DNA of 64,000 bases, from contig JBMORL010000102.1 of the NCBI GenBank assembly GCA_049322335.1, forward strand, positions 1 through 64,000, in the 5' to 3' direction. This document shows positions 42,294-50,920 of this stretch, piece by piece. The translations under genes and the position numbers were made by a program. The notes below the pieces were generated by a model, which was not told the DNA's origin, did no database searches, and saw only the letters and a list, made by a program, of their open reading frames with translations. Each line of letters opens with the position of its first letter. The first letter of the stretch is position 1. Source of the DNA: JBMORL01 sp049322335 (lineage in GTDB: Bacteria > Bacteroidota > Bacteroidia > Flavobacteriales_D > UBA2798).

Positions 42294-42380
42294 TTGGGAA
42301 ATTCACCACTACCACAAAAAACAGCGGGCAAATTACAAAAAAAATTTGCACACCAGCAAAATATTGGTGTTACAAAAACT

Positions 42381-43436
42381 TTAAACGTTGCCAGTGGCTG
42401 AAGGAACGGTTACTTCCCCGCAAAAGGAGGATGCGAAAGCCTGCCGGATTTCATACAGGTCTGTGTTGTTTCCGAGCAGGCACATCAGCTTGGTAACAGC
42501 CGCTTCGGTAGTCATATCATGGCCACTGATCACACCTATTTCATTAAAGGCCGAACTGGTTTTGTATTTGCCCTGTTGAACCGATCCGCTGTAACACTGG
42601 GTGACATTGATTACCGGAACCCCGCGGCCAACAAGTGCCTGTAATTCATCAATAAACCATGTATCGGTAGTGGCGTTTCCCGAACCAAAAGTTTCGAGAA
42701 TAAGGCCTTTCAGCGAAGGATTGCTACAAATGGCTTTTACCACAAAGGGAGGAATACCCGGAAAAATTTTCAGGATAGCGATATCAGCACATAATTTTTT
42801 ATTCAGGATGAATTTTTCAGCAGGCAAAGGCCGGATATCCTGGTGATTCCATGAAATGGTAACTCCTGCCTCGGCCAGTTCGGGATAGTTGCCCGATGCA
42901 AAAGCATTAAAATGGTTGGCGCTCACTTTAGTGGTGCGGTTTCCGCGCAGTAAACGGTACTCAAAATAAATAGCTACTTCGGGAACCATGGGTTGTCCGG
43001 TTTCATTTTTTGCAGCAGCAATTTCTATAGCTGTAATCAGGTTTTCTTTTCCATCGGTGCGAATGGTACCAATGGGCAACTGCGATCCGGTGAGGATAAC
43101 CGGTTTGCCCAAATGCTGAAGCATAAAACTAAGAGCTGAGGCTGTATAGGCCATAGTATCTGACCCATGCAGGATGACAAAGCCATCATACACATCATAA
43201 TTCTCTGCAATCATTTCCGCCATTTTCACCCATATTTCCGGTTTCATATCCGAAGAGTCGAGCGGATGTTCGAATGAAACCGCGTGGATGGAAACCCCAA
43301 ATTTTTTCAGTTCGGGCACCTGCGAGGTAAGATGGTCGAAACGAAAAGGAGTAAGCTGTCCGGTTGAAGGGTCTTCAGCCATTCCAATAGTGCCACCGGT
43401 GTAAATTAATAATACGGATGATCGGAATACAGCCAT
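42381..43436 (-). CDS. ansA: Type I L-asparaginase
   Basis: Hydrolyses asparagine to aspartate and ammonia. It has 351 residues. The first active-site Thr is in LLIYTGGTIGMAED near residue 13, and the second in VILHGSDTMAYTASALSF near residue 95. There is no signal peptide, so the enzyme is cytoplasmic as expected for type I. The gene begins with ATG at 43436 and follows tatD by 88 bases on the same strand. Confidence 0.95.
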   Translation of the reverse strand: MAVFRSSVLLIYTGGTIGMAEDPSTGQLTPFRFDHLTSQVPELKKFGVSIHAVSFEHPLDSSDMKPEIWVKMAEMIAENYDVYDGFVILHGSDTMAYTASALSFMLQHLGKPVILTGSQLPIGTIRTDGKENLITAIEIAAAKNETGQPMVPEVAIYFEYRLLRGNRTTKVSANHFNAFASGNYPELAEAGVTISWNHQDIRPLPAEKFILNKKLCADIAILKIFPGIPPFVVKAICSNPSLKGLILETFGSGNATTDTWFIDELQALVGRGVPVINVTQCYSGSVQQGKYKTSSAFNEIGVISGHDMTTEAAVTKLMCLLGNNTDLYEIRQAFASSFCGEVTVPSATGNV

Positions 43437-43524
43437 TTTTTATTTTGAGAAGTTAGGTTTTGAAATCCGGAAAAGTTATGATGAGTTTGAGCTGTCAAAT
43501 GTAGAAAATTAGAAAAGCAGGAAA

Positions 43525-44292
43525 TCAAAACCCGAAGATTTCTTTGGCATTTTGGGTGGTGATTTTGGCCAGTTCGCTGATGTTTAATTGATAAAGCGAG
43601 GCTACTTTGTCGGCCACTAAAGGAATATATGCGCTTTCATTGCGTTTTCCCCTGTGCGGCACCGGGGCGAGATAGGGAGAATCGGTTTCGAGCACAATGT
43701 ATTCAACGGGAATTTTTGAGAGGTATTGATCGATCCCCCCGTTTTTGAATGTTACCACACCGCCAATACCCAGCTTAAATCCTCCATACGAAATAACCTT
43801 TTGCGCCTGTACGTAGTCGCCCGAAAAACAGTGAAAAATTCCTTTCAGATTTTCATCGTTCAATCCATCCACCAGTTCAAAAATTTCATTCATCGACTGG
43901 CGTGCGTGAATAACGATGGGAAGTTTTTTTTCTTTTGCCCATTGAATCTGTAAACGAAAAGCTTCTTTTTGTTCTTCGAAAAAAGTTTTATCCCAATACA
44001 AATCAATACCGATTTCTCCTACAGCGCAAAATTTTTCTTTATCAAGCCATTGTTTTACCACTTCCAGCTCTTGCCTGAAATTTTCCTTTACTGAACACGG
44101 ATGTAACCCCATCATAGGGAAGCATCGCCCCGGAAAATCAGCCGCCATTTTCATCATGACATCAATACTTGACGAATCGATATTGGGCAGAAAAAAGCGC
44201 GAAACACCGGCTTTCATCGCCCGTTCCATCATTTCAGATCGATCGGCATCAAATTCCTCAGCATACAGGTGAGCGTGGGTATCGGTAAACAT
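43525..44292 (-). CDS. tatD: TatD-family metal-dependent hydrolase
   Basis: Metal-dependent hydrolase (TIM barrel) of 255 residues. TatD proteins are 3'-5' DNA exonucleases or D-aminoacyl-tRNA deacylase-like enzymes; the exact role here is uncertain. Metal-binding motifs are present in order: DTHAHL at residue 4, GEIGID, IVIHARQ, GIFHCFSG and LETDSPYL. A perfect -7 box stands four bases before the ATG, so the mRNA is probably leaderless. Confidence 0.94.
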   Translation of the reverse strand: MFTDTHAHLYAEEFDADRSEMMERAMKAGVSRFFLPNIDSSSIDVMMKMAADFPGRCFPMMGLHPCSVKENFRQELEVVKQWLDKEKFCAVGEIGIDLYWDKTFFEEQKEAFRLQIQWAKEKKLPIVIHARQSMNEIFELVDGLNDENLKGIFHCFSGDYVQAQKVISYGGFKLGIGGVVTFKNGGIDQYLSKIPVEYIVLETDSPYLAPVPHRGKRNESAYIPLVADKVASLYQLNISELAKITTQNAKEIFGF

Positions 44293-44296
44293 GGGG

Positions 44297-44304
44297 CAAA
44301 GTTA
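44297..44304 (-). promoter_or_regulatory. -7 promoter box of tatD, four bases from ATG
   Basis: TAACTTTG on the minus strand matches TAnnTTTG fully. Since transcription starts a few bases after the box, the first transcribed base should be at or next to the A of the ATG. Confidence 0.6.
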
Positions 44305-44396
44305 ATAAGCCGGGGCCATTTTGTTAAATCTTTGAATTCCTGCATGATTTTAGGGAAATCATAGCCTTGTTAAGAGGAAAATAAGGGGAATAATTT

Positions 44397-44404
44397 TACT
44401 TTTG
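44397..44404 (+). promoter_or_regulatory. -7 promoter box for the 44433 lipoprotein gene
   Basis: TACTTTTG, full TAnnTTTG match, 28 bases before the ATG. A TTG exists upstream but at 27 bases, longer than usual. Confidence 0.5.
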
Positions 44405-44432
44405 CGGCACCAAAATTTAAACACTATTATCT

Positions 44433-45014
44433 ATGAAAAAGATTTTCATTTATGCGGTTGCAGCAATTACAACCATGAGCCTTTCACTCACCTCCTGTAA
44501 AAAAGGAGAAGGCGATCCCTTTATTTCCCTTAAATCCCGTAAGTCGAGGCTGGCCGGTGAATGGACTGTTTCTGCCGGGAATGGTACCGATATGAATAGT
44601 GGAGTAAACACCACGTGGACTTATGATGGCACCCAGGAAGTAACCACCTACCCTTCGCCTTTCCCTCAAACTACAGATAAATGGACATTAACCCATACAA
44701 TAGAAAAAGACGGAACGTTTACTTCAGTTTATGTAGACAATGATGCAAGTCCGGCTGAAACTACCACAACCACCGGTACATGGAATTTCACCGGAGGAGT
44801 AGGGGAGTATAAAAATAAATCACAGGTAGTTTTTACTACACTTAGTATGACCAGTTCAGCCGGTGGGTCGGTTACCTATACCGGATCTGATGCTCCGACC
44901 ATTATGTATGACATTTACCAGTTAAAGAATAAAGAAGTGATCGTTAAATATGATGGAACCACTTCTTCTCCCAGTTCATCATCATCAGGAGAATATACCT
45001 GGACAGCTAAATAA
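44433..45014 (+). CDS. Hypothetical lipoprotein, lipocalin-like beta-rich
   Basis: Predicted lipoprotein of 193 residues with the signal MKKIFIYAVAAITTMSLSLTSC (lipobox SLTSC). The mature part begins with a LAGEWTVSAGNG segment, similar to the opening strand of lipocalin-like domains. The remainder is Thr/Ser-rich beta strands ending in GEYTWTAK. No catalytic pattern is visible. The gene has its own promoter and a strong terminator, so it is a single-gene transcript. The precise role is unknown. Confidence 0.75.
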   Translation: MKKIFIYAVAAITTMSLSLTSCKKGEGDPFISLKSRKSRLAGEWTVSAGNGTDMNSGVNTTWTYDGTQEVTTYPSPFPQTTDKWTLTHTIEKDGTFTSVYVDNDASPAETTTTTGTWNFTGGVGEYKNKSQVVFTTLSMTSSAGGSVTYTGSDAPTIMYDIYQLKNKEVIVKYDGTTSSPSSSSSGEYTWTAK

Positions 45015-45031
45015 AAAGCAATAAGAACATT

Positions 45032-45067
45032 AAAACCCCCGTTTCAGTAGCGGGGGTTTTTTATTTT
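45032..45067 (+). terminator. Rho-independent terminator after the 44433 gene
   Basis: AACCCCCG (45034-45041) pairs with CGGGGGTT (45051-45058), with a loop of TTTCAGTAG, and a T-rich tract follows. The tract also contains TATTTTTA, which could serve as the -7 box of the next gene. Confidence 0.9.
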
Positions 45068-45073
45068 TACAAA

Positions 45074-46057
45074 GTGAAAATTCTCATCATCCGTTTCAGT
45101 TCCATTGGTGATATTGTACTCACCACCCCGGTTATCCGTTGCCTCAGGCAGCAGCTTCCCGGTGCGGAGATTCATTTCATTACCAAAAAACAATTTGAAC
45201 CTGTTCTCCGGCATAATCCCCATATTCACCGGCTTTGGCTGATGGAAAAAGATATTGATGAAATTTCGTCTGCGCTGAAAAAAGAAAATTTCACACACAT
45301 CATCGATCTTCATCACAACCTGCGCAGCTTTCGCCTGAAACTGAAACTGGGAGGAAACAAATCATCATTTAAAAAACTGAATATCGAAAAATGGCTGATG
45401 GTGAACCTCAAAAAAAACCGGTTGCCCGATCAGCATATAGTAGACCGTTATATGAACACTGTTCAGTCACTGGGGGTCAAAAACGATCTTAAGGGACTGG
45501 ATTATTTTATTTTGCAGGAAGAAGAAGCCGATATTCATTCCCTTCCTGTTCTCCATCAAAAAGAATTTATTGCTTTTGCTATAGGTGCCCAATACAACAC
45601 CAAAAAACTTCCCGCAGGGAAGATTATTTCTATTTGCAAAAAAACCGACACTCCTGTTCTTCTTCTCGGGGGAAAAGAAGATGATGAAACGGCACAAATT
45701 ATCGTATCGGCTTGCGGAGAAAAGGTGTACAATGCCTGCGGAAAATATTCATTGAACCAGTCGGCTTCGCTGGTAAAACAATCGAAACTTGTTATTACAC
45801 ACGACACCGGGCTGATGCATATTGCGGCCGCATTTGGTAAAAAAATCATTTCCGTTTGGGGGAACACCATTCCGCAATTTGGCATGTATCCCTATATGCC
45901 GGGGAGAGAAAATTTTTATAAAATCGCTGAGGTAAAAGATCTTTCCTGCCGCCCCTGTTCGAAAATCGGGCATAAGCAATGTCCCAAAAAACACTTTAAG
46001 TGCATGAATGAGATCGATGAAGACTTAATCGTGCAATGGGTTAAAGAGGGCTTTTAA
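45074..46057 (+). CDS. Glycosyltransferase family 9 (heptosyltransferase-like)
   Basis: Transferase of 327 residues of the ADP-heptose:LPS heptosyltransferase group, acting on lipopolysaccharide core at the inner membrane. The start VKILIIRFSSIGDIVLTTPVIRCL is the characteristic GT9 opening, with the catalytic-site SSIGD. The donor-binding region is the later VITHDTGLMHIAAAFGKK. Translation begins at GTG 45074, right after the terminator T-tract. The last 33 bases overlap the convergent thioesterase gene. Confidence 0.9.
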   Translation: MKILIIRFSSIGDIVLTTPVIRCLRQQLPGAEIHFITKKQFEPVLRHNPHIHRLWLMEKDIDEISSALKKENFTHIIDLHHNLRSFRLKLKLGGNKSSFKKLNIEKWLMVNLKKNRLPDQHIVDRYMNTVQSLGVKNDLKGLDYFILQEEEADIHSLPVLHQKEFIAFAIGAQYNTKKLPAGKIISICKKTDTPVLLLGGKEDDETAQIIVSACGEKVYNACGKYSLNQSASLVKQSKLVITHDTGLMHIAAAFGKKIISVWGNTIPQFGMYPYMPGRENFYKIAEVKDLSCRPCSKIGHKQCPKKHFKCMNEIDEDLIVQWVKEGF

Positions 46058-46546
46058 TTCTGTAGCATCGTCAGGTTTCATTTTTCCTGCCAGTATCAAG
46101 GCTAACTGTCTTCGTCTTAGTGCTCCGTCAAATCGTTTTTTTTCCTCTTCTGTTTCGGGAATGATTTCCGGAACTTCAATAGGAACTCCGCCCTGGTCAA
46201 CCGCAACAAACGAATAAATCGCCTCATTGCATTTTATTCTTTTTCCCGAAGCGTTTTCCTCGAGAAAAACATCTATCCATACTTCCATGGATGAGGTGAA
46301 TGCGCGGGAAACTTTTGCCTCGAGTGTAACGATATCAGCGAGTTTCACAGGAGTTTTAAACGCTACATTGGTAATGGAAGCGGTTACACAAACCCGTTTG
46401 CAATGACGGTGTGCCGATACGGCAGCAATTTCGTCCATCCAGGCCAGCAACTGCCCTCCGAACAAATTTCCCAACTGATTGGTGTCGTTGGGTAATACCA
46501 CTTTTGTGGTAACCGCAAGAGATTCTACAGCGCGTTTGGTTTTCAT
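46025..46546 (-). CDS. Hot-dog acyl-CoA thioesterase (YciA/cytosolic type)
   Basis: Hydrolyses acyl-CoA to free acid and CoA. The 173-residue hot-dog protein has the typical block LGNLFGGQLLAWMDEIAAVSAHRH near residue 28, with the catalytic Asp of the family. VALAPYDRV-type ends are replaced by a charged tail. It sits two bases after the RidA gene on the same strand. The end overlaps the glycosyltransferase by 33 bases in opposite orientation. The substrate chain length cannot be told. Confidence 0.9.
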   Translation of the reverse strand: MKTKRAVESLAVTTKVVLPNDTNQLGNLFGGQLLAWMDEIAAVSAHRHCKRVCVTASITNVAFKTPVKLADIVTLEAKVSRAFTSSMEVWIDVFLEENASGKRIKCNEAIYSFVAVDQGGVPIEVPEIIPETEEEKKRFDGALRRRQLALILAGKMKPDDATELKALFNPLHD

Positions 46547-46548
46547 AC

Positions 46549-46971
46549 TTATTTTATCGTGGCAATTACTTTTAATTCAATAGCAATAGGTGTGGGCAGG
46601 CAGTTGATTTCAATGGTTGTTCTGCACGGAGGATTTTCCTTAAAATATTCTGCCCACAATTTATTGTATTTGGGAAAATCGTCTTTCATATTGGTGAGAA
46701 AAACGGTTACGTCAATAATCTGGTCCCAGCTGCTGCCGGCATCTTCCAAAATATAGCGGATATTGCGGAAAACACTATGGCATTGTGCCTCGATGTCGTA
46801 GGAAACAATATTTCCTTTTTCATCCAGCTCTACACCGGGAATTTTTTTCGTTCCTTTTTCGCGGGGGCCAACTCCCGATAAAAACAAAAGATTTCCTACC
46901 CTGCGCGCATGAGGATACAACCCCACCGGCTCAGGCGCTTTTTGTGAATCTATTTTTGTGCTGTCGGACAT
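46549..46971 (-). CDS. RidA/YjgF family protein (2-aminomuconate deaminase-like)
   Basis: Small enamine/imine deaminase-family protein of 140 residues. The LYPHARRVGNLLFLSGVGPRE opening is closest to the aminomuconate deaminase branch. The conserved Arg of the family lies in PPCRTTIEINCLPTP near residue 110. General members remove reactive enamines formed by PLP enzymes; whether this one deaminates aminomuconate is uncertain because no tryptophan or aminophenol pathway gene is adjacent. Confidence 0.87.
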   Translation of the reverse strand: MSDSTKIDSQKAPEPVGLYPHARRVGNLLFLSGVGPREKGTKKIPGVELDEKGNIVSYDIEAQCHSVFRNIRYILEDAGSSWDQIIDVTVFLTNMKDDFPKYNKLWAEYFKENPPCRTTIEINCLPTPIAIELKVIATIK

Positions 46972-47174
46972 AAAGGAAAAACTTTTTACAAAGATGCGGA
47001 TTTTGAACGGGAGAAAGAATTTTTATTTCCGGTATTTTATGTTGAATTTATCTTTTATAACCGGATAATTATCCCCGGGGAGAGCCGCGACTGACCCTTA
47101 CGGCCACAACGTAAAATTTTTTATCCGTAACCAGCGGATTATTTATTGCCGGTTATCATACCATACATTCTCCC

Positions 47175-47182
47175 TATATTTG
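47175..47182 (+). promoter_or_regulatory. -7 promoter box for the 47200 lipoprotein operon
   Basis: TATATTTG, a full TAnnTTTG match ending 17 bases before the chosen ATG. It rules out the longer frame from 47146. The preceding divergent region 46972-47174 holds no open frame of note; it contains a second likely promoter (CATCTTTG, 7/8) for the RidA gene. Confidence 0.55.
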
Positions 47183-47199
47183 GCCATAAATTAAAATGT

Positions 47200-48381
47200 A
47201 TGTATACACCCGTTTGCCGGTGGTTGTTGCCGGTGGTTCTTATGATTTTTGTTTCCTGCGGAGGCGAAAAACAAGGAGATAAAAAAGATCAACCCAAAGA
47301 TAGCACAGAAGCAAAACAGCCCGAAAAGCAACAGCCGCTTCCCTATGATACGTTGCTGACTGAAACCGCGTATTTCATAGCCGGTTTGCCCGCTCCTGTT
47401 TATTTAGACAGTTTACAGGCCAAAGAGTATTATGCCGAACACAAAAAGTTCACCGATACTTCGTGGAAATTTACAGTGAGTTCTATGCTGGATCCTATTG
47501 CCAAATGGAAATCAGAAAAACAAATAGGAGAAACAGGCGACAGCATGCTCTGTTTTTATCCTTTGTCGGGCCCCGATTTTTTATTTGGACATGCATTTTT
47601 TCCGAAAGCAAAAAACTATATTTTACTCGGACTCGAACCGCGTGGGAGCATGTGTGATTTCAGGAATATGAATGATGACCAGGTGAAAAAGTATCTTTCA
47701 GGAATCCGCGGTTCGATGAAATATCTTAATTCGCGCGGATACTTTGTTACTATGCACATGAGTTCAGATTTCACCAAAGCGCACCTTAACGGAATGGTGC
47801 ACATGATGCTTTACATGATGGCGCGCACAGGACATTTTATTACGGATGTTTACAATGTTTCACTGAACGCTGACGGAACAGAAAAACGACTGGAGAAAAA
47901 TGATAAAATGAAAGATACTGTGATTTACGCCATAAAAATTGATTTTCTTTCCCCCGACCGTTTAACAAAAAAATCAGCTTATTATTTTAAACTGGACGCA
48001 GCAGATGAAAACCTGGATAAACATACCGAATTCGAAAAGTTTGTGAATGATTTCGGGCCAAGGGTTTCGTATATGAAATCGGCTTCGTGTGTACTGACTA
48101 ATGCTAATTTTGCAGTGATGCGAAAACTGGTTTTGGGAAGCGAGGCTTTTTTACAGGACGATACCGGTGTTCCCTATCGCTATATTTTGGCTGACAGTAC
48201 GCATGAAATAAATTTATACGGAACGTATACAGGAACCATCAACGATCTCGACTGGTGTTATCAACCCGGGTTGAGAAAAGCACTGGAAACAAAAGGCGAT
48301 ACCACTGAACTTCCATTTAAGATAAGTTACAATGGAAATTACGGAGAAGGAATGATGATCTGGTGCAAAAAGAAAAAATAA
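47200..48381 (+). CDS. Hypothetical lipoprotein
   Basis: Predicted lipoprotein of 393 residues, family not recognised. The ATG at 47200 starts MYTPVCRWLLPVVLMIFVSC, a signal with lipobox FVSC, followed by a Lys/Glu/Gln-rich tether. The body is mixed alpha/beta with no catalytic motif that I can name. It starts a three-gene overlapping operon with the next lipoprotein and a flavoprotein (gaps of two bases, then a four-base overlap). Confidence 0.68.
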   Translation: MYTPVCRWLLPVVLMIFVSCGGEKQGDKKDQPKDSTEAKQPEKQQPLPYDTLLTETAYFIAGLPAPVYLDSLQAKEYYAEHKKFTDTSWKFTVSSMLDPIAKWKSEKQIGETGDSMLCFYPLSGPDFLFGHAFFPKAKNYILLGLEPRGSMCDFRNMNDDQVKKYLSGIRGSMKYLNSRGYFVTMHMSSDFTKAHLNGMVHMMLYMMARTGHFITDVYNVSLNADGTEKRLEKNDKMKDTVIYAIKIDFLSPDRLTKKSAYYFKLDAADENLDKHTEFEKFVNDFGPRVSYMKSASCVLTNANFAVMRKLVLGSEAFLQDDTGVPYRYILADSTHEINLYGTYTGTINDLDWCYQPGLRKALETKGDTTELPFKISYNGNYGEGMMIWCKKKK

Positions 48382-48383
48382 AT

Positions 48384-49229
48384 ATGAGGTATTTTCCGGC
48401 AGTTATGATTGCAGTTTTATTTTTTTCCTGCTCGGAAAATGAAACGAATAACAACGCTGAAAAAATTCCTGACACCGTTTATTATGAAGTTCCGGCAATG
48501 GCAGAAAGACAAGATGTTGTTTATCATGAATTCAAAAAATTAGACAACGCTATTCTTGAAAAATTATTTGCCTGCGACACTGTTTACAACAATGGTTTTG
48601 TGGGTTGGTATCCTTCAGCTGACGATGTCTATTCTTCGGCAGCGGGAACATCGTTATGCAGCACGAATCTTGAAGAAGTACATTATTTTAAAAAGTCACA
48701 AACCGATTATGCTTTTTGCCTGCTGGTAACGTATGATGAGTTTGCAAAAGGAGAATACCATGCCAGCGCACCTTACGTGGGAGGAGCGCTGTTCAGGAAA
48801 ACAGATAAAGGAATGTGGAATCTTCAGCACATGAAAAAACTGGTGATCACTCATGGTGAAATGGGTTATCTTAAACCCTATTCATTTGTAAGTGGCGGCC
48901 CGATGCTGCCTCTTTTGCAACTCAGTTTTTCCTATTCGGCTACAGGTGAAGTGACAGAAGAAGAACATTTTTTCGAGTTGTTTGAAATGAAGGAAGTGTT
49001 TTCGATGAATACAGGAGGAAGTTATAAAGGTGAAAGTGAAATGGATCATGAATGGTCGTCAGAAATTACTTTTCGCAACGACCCGAAAAATAAATTTTAT
49101 GATCTGTTGGTAGTAAAAACGAAAGGCACGCGTTATGATTTTGAAACGGAAAAAGTGGTGGCGGTGGACACCATGCGTGTTTTTCGTTATAATGATTTTC
49201 GCTGGGTGTATGAACCGGTATGTGAATGA
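48384..49229 (+). CDS. Hypothetical lipoprotein
   Basis: Predicted lipoprotein of 281 residues. The signal MRYFPAVMIAVLFFSC carries lipobox FFSC. The soluble part is beta-rich with aromatic residues; nothing identifies a family. It begins two bases after the previous lipoprotein gene and its stop overlaps the start of the flavoprotein gene (ATGA). Two successive lipoproteins of unrelated sequence in one transcript suggest a joint outer-membrane function. Confidence 0.68.
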   Translation: MRYFPAVMIAVLFFSCSENETNNNAEKIPDTVYYEVPAMAERQDVVYHEFKKLDNAILEKLFACDTVYNNGFVGWYPSADDVYSSAAGTSLCSTNLEEVHYFKKSQTDYAFCLLVTYDEFAKGEYHASAPYVGGALFRKTDKGMWNLQHMKKLVITHGEMGYLKPYSFVSGGPMLPLLQLSFSYSATGEVTEEEHFFELFEMKEVFSMNTGGSYKGESEMDHEWSSEITFRNDPKNKFYDLLVVKTKGTRYDFETEKVVAVDTMRVFRYNDFRWVYEPVCE

Positions 49230-50458
49230 AAACTCCTGTAAAAAGATCTGTTTTTGTAATTGGCGGAGGAGCGGCCGGTTTTTTTTCTGCCATTCATCAC
49301 AAAATTTTTCATCCCGCAGATGAAGTTACCATCCTCGAAAAAACACAGCAACTTCTTTCTAAAGTAAAAGTTTCGGGAGGCGGAAGATGCAATGTTACTC
49401 ACGCCTGTTTTGATATCAGTGAACTGGTGAAAAACTATCCGCGAGGAAGTGAATTTCTGAAAACATGTTTCAAACAATTTATGACTACCGATACAATTAA
49501 ATGGTTTGAACAACGCGGGGTAATGATTAAAAAAGAAGAAGACGGGAGAATGTTTCCTGTAACCAATTCATCCCAAACCATTATTGATTGTTTTTTGAAC
49601 GAAGTAAAAAAACACAACATAAAAATTATTACAGGTGATGGTTTTGTGAAGATGGAAAAGAAAGAAGATTACTTTATCCTTCATTCGCAACAAACCACCT
49701 ATAAATGTGATAAAATAATTATCACTACGGGAAGCAGCCCGCAGGTGTGGGAGGCGATAAAAAGTTGCGGACATTCCATTGTTCGTCCCGTTCCTTCGTT
49801 ATTTACTTTTGATGTGAAGGATGAAAGAATAAAAGAACTTCCCGGAGTGAGTGTTTCCCTGGCAAAGGTTTTAACTTCCGATGGAAAAATAGTAACAGCC
49901 GGCCCGTTGCTGATTACCCATCGCGGCTTAAGTGGCCCGGCTATTCTCAAACTTTCAGCTTTCGGAGCGGAAAAATTTTATGATGAAAAATATAAGTTCA
50001 GTATTTTTATAAACTGGCCGGGGGAAGAAAAAAAATCTATTCGGGCGCGGTTGTCACAACTCCGTGATGAATTGGCAAAAAAAATTATTCATACATCTTC
50101 ACCATTTGAAATTCCCGTTCGCCTGTGGAAAAAATTATGTGATGCAGCCGGTGTTACCGACCTGAAATGGGCCAGTATTTCCAACAAACAACTGGATCAT
50201 CTTTCTGAAGAATTATGTAACGGAAAATTTGAAGTGAACGGTAAAAACACGTTTAAGGAGGAATTTGTAACCTGCGGTGGAGTTGATTTGCCGGAAGTGA
50301 ATCCTGAAACGATGGAGAGCAGGATTATTCCCGGGGTGTATTTTGCGGGAGAAGTATTAAATATCGATGCGGTGACGGGTGGATTTAATTTCCAGGCAGC
50401 GTGGACAACGGGATTTATTGCAGGGAGATCGGCCGCGAATTTCGCGAATGAACACTAA
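49226..50458 (+). CDS. HI0933/YhiN-family flavoprotein (BaiN-like)
   Basis: FAD-binding oxidoreductase-like protein of 410 residues. The dinucleotide motif is VFVIGGGAAGFFSAI near residue 10, followed by KVSGGGRCNVTHA and the family block GVMIKKEEDGRMFP. The C-terminal GEVLNIDAVTGGFNFQAAWTTGFIAG is diagnostic. Members of this family include BaiN, reported to act on bile acids, but most have no proven substrate. It overlaps the preceding lipoprotein gene by four bases. Confidence 0.9.
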   Translation: MKTPVKRSVFVIGGGAAGFFSAIHHKIFHPADEVTILEKTQQLLSKVKVSGGGRCNVTHACFDISELVKNYPRGSEFLKTCFKQFMTTDTIKWFEQRGVMIKKEEDGRMFPVTNSSQTIIDCFLNEVKKHNIKIITGDGFVKMEKKEDYFILHSQQTTYKCDKIIITTGSSPQVWEAIKSCGHSIVRPVPSLFTFDVKDERIKELPGVSVSLAKVLTSDGKIVTAGPLLITHRGLSGPAILKLSAFGAEKFYDEKYKFSIFINWPGEEKKSIRARLSQLRDELAKKIIHTSSPFEIPVRLWKKLCDAAGVTDLKWASISNKQLDHLSEELCNGKFEVNGKNTFKEEFVTCGGVDLPEVNPETMESRIIPGVYFAGEVLNIDAVTGGFNFQAAWTTGFIAGRSAANFANEH

Positions 50459-50515
50459 TTAATGCGAAATAACTATTGCGGGAAATTTCTTTTGCATGTC
50501 CAAAACCGGTTATTT

Positions 50516-50770
50516 TTACTTTGTTAATTCAGCTCTTTTTTCCACAATCAACTCTTCTGCTGTCTTACTGTCTGATATCTTTTCATCTTTCATCTTCGCC
50601 TCAGCCAGTTTATAGGGATTGGCAGCTGCCTTTTCCTGTTTTTTATAAATAGCCAGTTTTATTCCTTTTTCGTGCTTTTCCCACGTAAGTTTTAGTTTAC
50701 CGGGTTTATTATTTCCACTGGCATTTGTCAAAATAAACAGGGAAAAAAGTGTGCTGATCAAGAGTTTCAT
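50516..50770 (-). CDS. Small hypothetical secreted protein
   Basis: Product of 84 residues beginning MKLLISTLFSLFILTNASG, a signal peptide, followed by a short Lys/Glu/Ala-rich helix-forming region. No family recognised. The ATG at 50770 is used; an upstream extension adds seven polar residues with little value. It stands alone between convergent and divergent neighbours, so it could be a minor envelope protein or a spurious call, though the signal peptide argues for a real gene. Confidence 0.5.
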   Translation of the reverse strand: MKLLISTLFSLFILTNASGNNKPGKLKLTWEKHEKGIKLAIYKKQEKAAANPYKLAEAKMKDEKISDSKTAEELIVEKRAELTK

Positions 50771-50920
50771 AGTTCTGAATTTATACTTCAAAACTACAAT
50801 GCTCTGCGCGCATACGGATTAACCGGGGTTAATAAATAAAGACACGAAGGGAAAAACGAAGCTCAAAAATTAACTTAAGATAATAAATAGGATATCAAAT
50901 TAAGAGAACAGCCGGTTCTC

